A DNA stretch of 64,000 bases. Source: Siphonodentalium dalli (Eukaryota; Mollusca; Scaphopoda; Gadilida; Siphonodentaliidae). Positions 55,779-64,000 of the stretch are shown in pieces (position 1 is the stretch's first letter; the number at the start of each line of letters is the position of its first letter). The notes beneath the pieces are model-generated. The model was not told where the DNA came from. It saw nothing but the letters and a program-made list of their open reading frames with translations, and did no database searches. The translations under genes were made by a program, and so were the position numbers. The stretch spans positions 29,204,987 to 29,268,986 of the forward strand of contig CP136063.1 in NCBI GenBank assembly GCA_032622095.1, given 5' to 3'.

Positions 55779-58360
55779 GGGTGCTATTCACCGGCTGGGT
55801 TTATAATATAGTCCAGGTAGTTTTACGAGGCGACGCTCAATGCGAAGCTATCGGTGGACATATCGATGGGAAGACATCGCCGCGCCATGTTGGATTATCC
55901 AATCAAGGTGATTGGCGTCAATCATAGATTGACCACCGGTCACATAAACATGCTGCGTTTGTACACATTTCAACAATGAGCAACCGAGGAAAAGGACGTG
56001 GGGCAAAATATACCACCGACGACATGAGGGGGTCTACAAAAAAAAATCCGTATATAGGGCCGGGGTGGGTGGGTGGTCCAGAGGCCGAAACAATCGTGCT
56101 TGTAATTTTTTTCAAACAATTTACAAGTACTGACCATGTAATGTTGTTTGTAAGCATGTTAGTATCATGTTTGTTGGCATATGGCTATATAGACAGCTAT
56201 AGTGACTATTTAGCCTCAGATTTAGCAACATTCTGGATTTCACAGGATCCCGTCCCACTTCTCAGTGGAAAACAGTAATTTAGTAAAAAAAATATTAATG
56301 TATTACCCAGTTGTATTACCCGAATAATAGTAATAAAATAAAAAAAACTGTATCACAAATACTACATGGTGAATACTCAATGATGACTAGATATCATTGA
56401 CCCGATTGTTGCATAACATGAAATTGAAAAGGGTATCTCACAAATTTCTAATGTCTGAAATACTGTCTTGTTCTGGCATGCAATCAAATTCATTCCTTCT
56501 GGTTATTTCTCATGTTTTTAATGATTGCAAGTAATTTTAATTTGCAGCACTTATCCAAATAAAACTGAATTGGTTATGATGAATGGCCGTTACTGTTTAT
56601 TGTTCAGACAATCCCAACTGAAGGTGACGCTATTCTCCTTGAATTTACGAACTTCATCTTGAAGCTTATATAATTAAATACTGCTCAACAAGACTAAACT
56701 CCAATACTAATTGTATACTGTTATCGCTTACAAATAGATGAACTGAAATAATGTGATGCATTCAGATGCTTTGAGAAATGACATTCAAACTAAAATCAAG
56801 AATAAAATCTGACTGAGACTATACTGCAGACTCTAGTGCACAAATATACATACAAATGGTTGAGTTATAATAATGCAAAATGTGTTTACGGATGCAGCCA
56901 AGTTGGTAGCTCTGGTATGCATCGACAGGCAAAACCTGTGATATGCAGTAATATCTGCATACATCCTTCCCGTATCATTCCGGTCTATCACCATACCAAA
57001 CCACTTCAAAATTCGACAACCGACACTTCAACTTATATGGCAAACACTTTGTACGGATTGAATTTCATAAACAGGGCCCATGGATAACTCTGGTAGGCAT
57101 TGGTACTCACAATCCGTGATATTATGCATATTCGTTCCCCATTTCTGGTCCGTCACATGTCATAGAGCATCAAAATATGACAACCGACTCTTGAGTTATG
57201 ATGCAAAATGTTTGTACGGACGGACGCACGGACGGATCGAGACGTCAACTATATACCCACCGACTAATATCGGGGATATAATAATCATATATCTATGTGT
57301 ATACCTAACCAAACCAATTCCCCTCCTCACCCACCCCGGTGGATAAGACAAAAGAGTTCTTTGATCATACACAAATAATTGTAGAACCCCTGACCTGTTT
57401 ACCACTATTTACACTGGCCGGTGTTCTCTGTCAGACTAAACACGCTCGATATATTAAGGCTATAATGCGGTCTTGTGCAATTTGTGACATACAGTGTACC
57501 TACACAATGCTTTATTATTGTTGTTAGATACTGGAAACACCTGGAAATACAGTTTATTTTTCGTTTTTCTGACCTGTGTTTTACCGATTAAGGATGTTAT
57601 TGCTTGAGTCTTAATTTTACACACTTTGCACCAAAACAGGATAGTGGAATGGGATTGAAAGGCAGTTAACACAGTTATTGAAGAACGGCTAAAAAACTCT
57701 GATTTTTTTATAAAAACATGAGAAAGGGGGTGGGTCCCTAACATTTGGAGGAACAAATTTGCGTAAATGGGGTGGTGGGTCCCTCGGGGTCTGAAAAAAA
57801 CTTTTTGGGCCCTATATGTGCAATTGTTTTCCAGACCCCCCCCCCACTGCCGACGAGCGTAACACTTTGTTGGGCATTGCGGAGAGAAGAATCAGAATAT
57901 TAAAGAACAAAGAAACCGGCACCATTCACCAGCGCCGGAAAAATGATGCATGGAAAGAAATTTCTTTGGAAATAGCAGGGAAATATCCAAACAGAACCAA
58001 AACACAAACAAAATTCTTCTGAGACGTTATCTTCTTGGCTCTTCATTTTCACACTGTGCTAATTAAAAAACCTCATTAATATCATTGAAACTCATTCTGC
58101 AGATATTTGAACGCAAGCATGAGTCTCCACACAATTATACCCCAAAATTATACCGCTATACATGCCGATTGTGGCCAGTGAATGTTCATGAATTAGTCGT
58201 AAGACGGCGTCAATTGACAGGTGACAAATCTGATAGATTGGATCAATCACACCATCGACAGCGTGTGTCGTTTGCGCTGAAGCAAAGATACCTTTGCGTT
58301 CAGCCGCTACCATATAAACTACCTGGTTTATAAAATAGTCTCGCTTGGTGAATAGCACCC
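55779..58360. mobile_element. Harbinger-like transposon in unit C
   Basis: Duplicate of 49524-52105 created by the tandem duplication, not by transposition: flanks are duplicated too. The Myb-like remnant is at 57838-58022. Confidence 0.7.
55976..56278 (+). CDS. Unrecognised 100-residue frame (unit C)
   Basis: Identical to 49721-50023. Same uncertainty. Confidence 0.3.
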   Translation: MSNRGKGRGAKYTTDDMRGSTKKNPYIGPGWVGGPEAETIVLVIFFKQFTSTDHVMLFVSMLVSCLLAYGYIDSYSDYLASDLATFWISQDPVPLLSGKQ

Positions 58361-58784
58361 CAAATGTCTCATCAGAACCCAACATATAACCCAAAATTTT
58401 ATGGTAACGTTTTTTTCTCGGCTGATAATTCATTGTAGGATCTCGGCAGCTGTTTTCCGGTTCATGTGGACGAGTAACCCTTGGGGAAATTGAAATATTC
58501 AAAATTGCAACAACCTACCCAAAACGGCATATGGCCGTACGGGTGTGATCAAGTTCTATTTAGTATCAGGAGTGAGAAATCACGTTACAACGTGTTTTAT
58601 GTGTATAAGTTTACACTAGATTTAAAATGTTACCTGCCTAACTTTCGTAGGATTATACAAAATGGCGGCCAATCTGGCGGCCATAAAAGATGATTTATCG
58701 GATTTCATAACAAATGAACTTCAACCGGATATCTACACTTTTGTAACGTGACTCGACTTGACCCTCCTTATAGTAAACTGCATT

Positions 58785-59247
58785 TGGTTTTATCACTACG
58801 AGGTGTGCACCCGCGTGCTAGCATACCCAACCGTTGGAAATTCAACACACATTATCCGTAAACAGCATCCACACACACAAAATCCCAATCAAAATAAGTC
58901 GAAAATGAAGTGTAATGTTAGGAAAAACAGTCCGAGCCAACCCTGAGCCGCATCACGTAGAGAGGTGTTGTGAGATGCATGTATACCAAAAATTATTGAA
59001 ATCGGTTCATATTTGTTAAAGTTATTAAGTCGGACAAAATAAATCGAAAAGTAAGGCGTAACTTAACAAAAAGAAAGTCGAAGCGCAATTAGCATCACGC
59101 GGAGAGGCGGTACTAATGAGATTGCATACAACACATTATTGAAATCGGTTCATAGTTGTTCGAGTTATGAGATCGGACGGACGGACGGACGGACAGACGC
59201 AGTCAATCCAGTATACCCCCTATTTTATTCAAAAGTGGGGGTATAAG
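58785..59247. mobile_element. Insertion with ggacggacgg run (unit C)
   Basis: Copy of 52530-52992 by tandem duplication. Confidence 0.6.
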
Positions 59248-59819
59248 AAAAATTGATCAAGCATGTCGATATAATTGTTCACATTTCGTTACAAAGCAGC
59301 ACTCAAAAGCGATGAAAAGAGCAATGGAAACGCAATGCAATGAAATGTATGACGCGTATTCGGTGTATAATATGAAGGACTGTCTAAACAAACACATGTT
59401 CATAATATTGAGTTGTACTAGAGTAGAGCGGGAATCTGAGTGGCCGCTCCCCAAGACATCGTGTAGGAAATTATTTATCTTTTCGTAGCAGCTGGAAACA
59501 CTCAATGATCCAGGTACGCAGTATATAACGCGAGGTTAATGTAATAACTACCGGATTATGTATATAAGCCATTCGTGAGGGTGCGCACACTATGCACCAT
59601 ACGAGTGGCATTGTAATGGTATTTATAGTGACATGGCCATTGAGACAACGTGCATGCGTTATGGTCATAGACATCGACATCATGCTAAAATCAGAGAGCG
59701 TTCGTGCATGTGTGCATATATTTTACATAAATGCAATTGGCGGGTAAATGACTTGGATTGTATTCGATAGAATGGAGTGAACGCACTCAGATGTGTCATA
59801 AAGAAGAAGCAAAGTCGAC

Positions 59820-59966
59820 ATGGCTGATAGAGACTCATTAAAACAAGAGCTGCGTGTTGAACCACTTGATCCGAATAATGCGGAGTCTGAACAAGTGACT
59901 ACCAATTCCTCGGTCAATGTGGATAAGATAGCGAAAATTGGTCGAGAACTGATGATGATTTTCTAA
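59820..59966 (+). CDS. MADRD exon (unit C)
   Basis: Same 48-codon frame as at 53565-53711, with its promoter-like module at 59427-59645. The downstream piece differs from unit B by one substitution (VPTKNWV for VPTQNWV). Confidence 0.45.
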   Translation: MADRDSLKQELRVEPLDPNNAESEQVTTNSSVNVDKIAKIGRELMMIF

Positions 59967-60046
59967 AAAATAGTGGCATCCAGTTTTCATAGTACAAATA
60001 TCCGGAACGTGAAAACAATTTCAACAGGATATTCCAAACAGACCTG

Positions 60047-60955
60047 ATGAATGATCAACGCGTCGACATCACAGCTGACGTACCAACAAAAAACTGGGTA
60101 ATCAATGCCACCTTCCTTGGCGGCTGTGCAATTGTATTTCAATTATATTATATTCTATTGCAATTATATTATATTATATTCCAAGTATGTCGTTGGTCAG
60201 CACTAGACTCAGTGCAAGACTTTCTTGACGCATTTGGGTCAAAAATACTTGCATAAATGACAAAGATAGATGTATACTAGATACTCGATGGTACAATACA
60301 CTCAACAAAATAAACGAATCCTTGTAAACCAAGGGAGAAGATCCTATTTCTGTTGTAATAAGTAAATAAGGTCATGTTGACCAAGACGCTTGATCTCAGA
60401 TCGACTCAAGAAGGAGATACCCTTATTGTCCTACAGGTTGTGCGTGTGGCAGCCCAAACGTCGTTAGTTGTAACAGATGACATCGATATATTTGTATTGT
60501 TGCTCCATGATTTTTATGTTATTTATCCGACCAGATACTGGTTGTCGCACCAACAAAAGAACGAACAATAATCGCCAATGAATTGCTGATAGTTCGCACG
60601 GCATGTGAGCAACGCACGGACTTACATGGTGTGATACCGTCGCGGCTCTTCGTTGAATAGGACAATATACTGCACTTAAAATTCCCAAAGTTTGAAATCA
60701 CACTCTAATATATTATTTGTAACAATAGGGAGAGTTGTAGACGACGCTAGACCAGTTAGTTTGGATTATTAAGGACAACCAAATTGCCAATCAACCAGAG
60801 GCTCGGTGGAAAATATGGTCAAACAACCGACGAAGCGTTAATTGAAAGTATCAAACGCGTTCACTTACACGTATGTGTATGGAGACATATTTATAGGAGA
60901 ACGTACGATTGTCTGCGAAACCGAAAGTAGATGTTTGAACCAATCACATTACAAC
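60047..60955 (+). pseudogene. Downstream remains of the MADRD gene (unit C)
   Basis: Duplicate of 53792-54700, including DDIDIFVLLLHDF at about 60480-60520 and the TDEALIESIKRVHLHVC piece at about 60822. Confidence 0.5.
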
Positions 60956-61300
60956 AATAAAATCTGGTTGCTCATCTTCTGTCAGCACATCAAGTAAATG
61001 CTTCTTATTTTTGACACTCTGAAGTTCATATTCAACAAGGTGATCTTGCGATTACTGGAATTCCTCTGCTGTTTCCTGTCATCATTTGTTCCATTGTCAC
61101 TTTCATTCAGGATAGTATTAATAGCAGTGACAATGATCGTGGAATCATTCTGGTCGTCAAATACATTTGTATGTTGTTTTTTATTGCATTATTTACAGTT
61201 CTGAGAAAACTGAGCTGTCCATATTAATTTGAAAAATAAGATCAAGCCAGAATGAATTGTAACTGGCAAAACACTTCAATAGAAAATGTTAGACTTAATT

Positions 61301-61640
61301 AAGAAAAAAAAACTCGTCCAGGAAGCATTCAGACATGGCATAGCGAGTGGTTGAACTCAATCGCCCAATAGATATCTCCATTCTACGAAACCAGATTTTA
61401 AATATTTCTTGTGCAAAACAGAGAACGCCTGTGTTGAATGGTTTGTATTTGCGGAACAAAGTAGGCCTTCATTTATTGGCCAATAACATTTCTTTAAATG
61501 CGGTGCTGCGATGTCGAATATAAAACAGAACAATGTGGATGATGTTAAGCGTGCACAGACTGCATTTAGCGTCTTTGTTCCGAGGAATTAATCGATTCCG
61601 GTTCACTGACTCCAGTCACTCGGCACAAGTCACGATATAT
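61301..61640. promoter_or_regulatory. Upstream region of ZNF4 with CCAAT and TATA-like boxes
   Basis: A CCAAT within the palindrome attggccaat (about 61477-61486) is followed about 30 bp later by a TATA-like aatataaaacag (61517-61528), in normal order and spacing for an animal core promoter, about 220 bp before the first ATG of ZNF4. The first 45 bp are the fading end of unit C. Confidence 0.45.
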
Positions 61641-61741
61641 GCGGGACAATATTCATATACTGTCGATATCACATATGCGATCCGATAGTTCACTCGGATC
61701 TGATATTTGTGCGACAGTATTCGCACGCATGCTCTGGAAAT
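61638..61741 (+). pseudogene. Frame-shifted first finger of ZNF4
   Basis: From the ATG at 61638 the product reads MRDNIHILSISHMRSDSSLG and SDICATVFARM, i.e. an N-terminus and the first half of a finger, then leaves the finger frame. Comparison with the FALSGNL finger at 62214 suggests a few extra bases (cgcatg region). Either the start of ZNF4 has decayed, or an unseen splice corrects it. Confidence 0.5.
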
Positions 61742-62656
61742 ATGACTGCACACATAAATATAATCCATGCTGGTGATAGACCTTTTCAAAGCGATATATG
61801 CGAAAAATCAAGCACCCTGACGGAACACAAGATTATTAACACAAGCGACCATCCACAACATGAGTGTGATATATGTGGGAAAATATTCGCACAATCTAGA
61901 TATCTGACCAGACATAAGAGAATTCACACAGGTGATCGACCATTTCAATGCGATATATGTGAGAAATCGTTCACTCATTCGACTACTCTGTCGGAACACA
62001 AGATAATTCACACAGGAGGTCATCCACATGTCTGTGATATATGTGGGAAAATATTCACATGCTCTAGATATCTGACTAGACATAAGAGGGTTCACACAGA
62101 TGATCGACCTTATCAGTGTGATATATGTGCGAAATGGTTCCCTCTGTTAAGTACTCTGACACAACATAGGAAAATCCATATAGACTCACTCAAGTGTGAT
62201 ATATGCGGGAAACTATTCGCACTCTCTGGAAATCTCACAGTACATAAGAGAATTCACACTGGTGACCGGCCATATGAGTGCGATTTATGTCCGAAATCTT
62301 TCACTGACGCGGGTAAACTGGCGAGACACAAAATGATTCACACAGGAGACCGCCCATACAAGTGTGATGTCTGTGGGAAGTTATTTGAACGCCCAGCGCA
62401 TCTGATTGTGCATGAGAGAATCCACACTGGTGATCGACCTTTTCAGTGCGATGTGTGTGAGAAATCATTCACTGACCCTAATTACCTGACACAACATAAG
62501 CGAATCCACACGGGTGATCGTCCGTATCAATGCGACGTATGTAAGAAAAAGTTTACTCAGTCAAGTTCTCTAACGCGACATAGGAAAACACATAAACATA
62601 CAATAGCTCACACGAGTGTGATGTATGGCGACAGTCCACACGCTATGGACATCTGA
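61742..62656 (+). CDS. C2H2 zinc-finger protein with nine intact fingers (ZNF4)
   Basis: About 304 residues from the first in-frame ATG. After two degenerate modules (HINIIHAGDRPF; SDICEKSSTLTEHKI) come nine C2H2 fingers of the CDICGKIF / CDVCEKSF type with HTGDRPY or HTGDRPF linkers, one of them shortened (HIDSLKCDICG). The tail HKHTIAHTSVMYGDSPHAMD follows. It is expected to bind DNA in the nucleus. It belongs to another subfamily than ZNF1-3: GDRPY instead of GDKPY, plus strand, no shared flanks. An upstream frame from ATG 61638 encodes the beginning of another finger (SDICATVFARM) in a different phase, so the first finger was broken by an indel at about 61728. The GTG at 61709 extends the frame but is an unlikely start. 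No effector domain. Confidence 0.8.
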   Translation: MTAHINIIHAGDRPFQSDICEKSSTLTEHKIINTSDHPQHECDICGKIFAQSRYLTRHKRIHTGDRPFQCDICEKSFTHSTTLSEHKIIHTGGHPHVCDICGKIFTCSRYLTRHKRVHTDDRPYQCDICAKWFPLLSTLTQHRKIHIDSLKCDICGKLFALSGNLTVHKRIHTGDRPYECDLCPKSFTDAGKLARHKMIHTGDRPYKCDVCGKLFERPAHLIVHERIHTGDRPFQCDVCEKSFTDPNYLTQHKRIHTGDRPYQCDVCKKKFTQSSSLTRHRKTHKHTIAHTSVMYGDSPHAMDI

Positions 62657-63650
62657 ATGTACATATGGTGACAGTCCATAAGCTAGTCTGCACTGTTTAG
62701 AATTGTTTTAGTCCTGACGACAAGTCTTACAATAGCTCTATTTTATGAGTTAGTACATCCGAGATGGTAATATATAGGTAGATAGGGAATATTCAAGACC
62801 GCTAGTTAATATCTAATTTATCTATTTTTGGTTCTTGAATGGATGTAAACTCCAAAAGAGTTGTAGTTTCCGAAAACGTGACGTTTATAACATGAATGCT
62901 ATACAATTGAAAACAAATTGTATTAGTATGAGGGTTAGAGAACTTTAAAATTTACCGGCATAACTCACTCCAAGGAGAAATGTTCACTGCCATTCGTTAG
63001 TGATACTATTTGTGTAAATATATATGCAACAAATAATAATACAGAAACGAAAGTATGGCACACAGTACCATAAAACCACTTTAAAATGTCAATACAAAAC
63101 AATTCGCATTATTATGGGGAATCTGATACCGGTATGTTATATTCGAAACCTGTACATGAAGTAAGAACTGTCTGACTTGCTACTGGTTTGAGAAATTATT
63201 TATCCTGAGTTTGCAAAACATCAGAATAATATACGTGTACACATCGTGTAATAATGTACACACCATGTAATAATATACACACCATGTAATAACATGCACG
63301 TCATGTAATAATATACACACCATGTTTTATGATGCACATTTTATCAATTATGTATACAACAGTCAAAATGTTTAAATATAATGTGAATATTTTAATTTTG
63401 TATAAACGTATTTTATGGTGAAATTTGAATTTTCTGGCAGCCTGGAAATGACAGCTCTCCCTTCTACAATATACGAGCGTGGTTCACAGTTATTGATATA
63501 TAATGAACTCGAACAAACTGGTATTTTATCAATTTCGTCATAGCAATAAAATAGTCTTTTTTCTTTGGTGAAATAACCGGAAATTTAAAATAATGGACAA
63601 TATTTTGCTCAATTCCTCCTAAGGCAAGAACAAATATAAAAACTCATTCA
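62657..63650. other. Non-coding region after ZNF4
   Basis: Presumably begins with the ZNF4 3' untranslated region. A possible polyadenylation signal gcaataaaatag is at about 63542, far from the stop. 63240-63330 has tandem units of about 25 bp (caccatgtaataatatacac). No other gene. Confidence 0.45.
63240..63330. repeat. Short tandem repeat near ZNF4
   Basis: Four imperfect units of the pattern gtaataatatacacaccat. Confidence 0.75.
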
Positions 63651-63845
63651 AGATGGATTATCTCATGAAATAACAAATTTGAAATAGTTTCGTGTGTATA
63701 AAATAATAAATATGAACTGAAGACCCCTGTCCGGAAAGGCTTCTATCAATTAATATTGATTTTATTTCGAATATTTTATTTGGACAGTTTATTTGTCTAT
63801 TTTTAGAACAGACCATTCGGGTAATACCACATTGTGGCGTAGGGC
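63651..63845. mobile_element. TTAA MITE copy N, left arm only
   Basis: Starts agatggattatctcatgaaa (one of the more diverged tips) and follows the family up to about the cattcgggtaatacca block, then leaves it. The right half is absent. The last 150 bp of the window (63846-64000) show no feature. Confidence 0.7.
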
Positions 63846-64000
63846 ATTATGCTTTTCCTATATATTGGGTATATACAATAATGGTAGTAAAAATGTAGTA
63901 AAACTGTCGTAATGATAAGAATTCATAAAATTGTAGTGATAGTGTGTTGAGAGATGAGATTATTGTGTGTGTATATAAACACATAAGAGCTTTTGAGTTG

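Larger units (their letters stand above)
55046..61300. repeat. Unit C: second 6,255-bp tandem unit
   Basis: Offset of exactly 6,255 bp from unit B over its whole length, with few differences (for example 56533 t for g at 50278, and the T and C homopolymers near 57700 and 57838 differing by one base). Homology to the A/B joint sequence fades at about 61346. Confidence 0.92.

Overview
This window looks like AT-rich nuclear DNA from an invertebrate animal. Signs of a eukaryote are C2H2 zinc-finger genes, LINE and tyrosine-recombinase retrotransposons, splice-like sites, and hAT, Helitron, Harbinger-like and TTAA-target DNA transposons; there are no operons, Shine-Dalgarno sites or CRISPR arrays. 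Repeats ending in GGACGGACGG runs followed by a GGGGGTATAA hairpin, and gag-RT-RNaseH-YR retroelements with split repeats, resemble what I know from molluscs such as bivalves. That placement is inference, not proof.

Layout. 1-8.7 kb: nested transposons. A LINE reverse-transcriptase fragment is split by a TTAA-target MITE, which is itself split by a 5.2-kb foldback element whose 1.5-kb arms are built of degenerate zinc-finger repeats. 8.7-12.2 kb: zinc-finger gene cassette 1 (ZNF1, minus strand, 13 fingers) and a MITE. 12.8-14 kb: an internally deleted LINE. 14.1-16.6 kb: an unusual finger-like array running in frame into a tyrosine recombinase, then a decayed SGNH-hydrolase-like remnant. 16.6-23.2 kb: non-coding repeats, including a 1.3-kb minisatellite. 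23.5-27.9 kb: a 5'-truncated Ngaro-like retrotransposon. 28-32.6 kb: duplicated sequence and cassette 2 (ZNF2, broken). 32.7-38.7 kb: MITEs, a palindromic element, a TIR element, a hAT element and a Helitron. 38.7-41.1 kb: cassette 3 (ZNF3, frameshifted). 41.3-43.1 kb: a head-to-head MITE pair and a second finger-like array. 43.1-46.2 kb: simple repeats, a GC-rich palindrome and an unrecognised 182-codon frame. 46.2-61.3 kb: one diverged 2.6-kb repeat (unit A) and two nearly identical 6,255-bp tandem units (B, C), each carrying a Harbinger-like element and remains of a multi-copy gene. 61.6-62.7 kb: ZNF4 on the plus strand, a different finger family. 62.7-64 kb: non-coding with one more MITE.

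How it works together. Most of the window is mobile DNA. The best candidates for active host genes are ZNF1 and ZNF4. The three ZNF cassettes share flanks and arose by segmental duplication; transposon insertion and small indels then broke two of them. Several insertions are well supported because target-site duplications are visible or because an uninterrupted paralogous site lies in the same window (hAT, Helitron, TTAA MITEs). The most unusual feature is the foldback transposon with zinc-finger-derived arms. No promoter was demonstrated experimentally, all functions are inferred from sequence, and gene starts use the first in-frame ATG.
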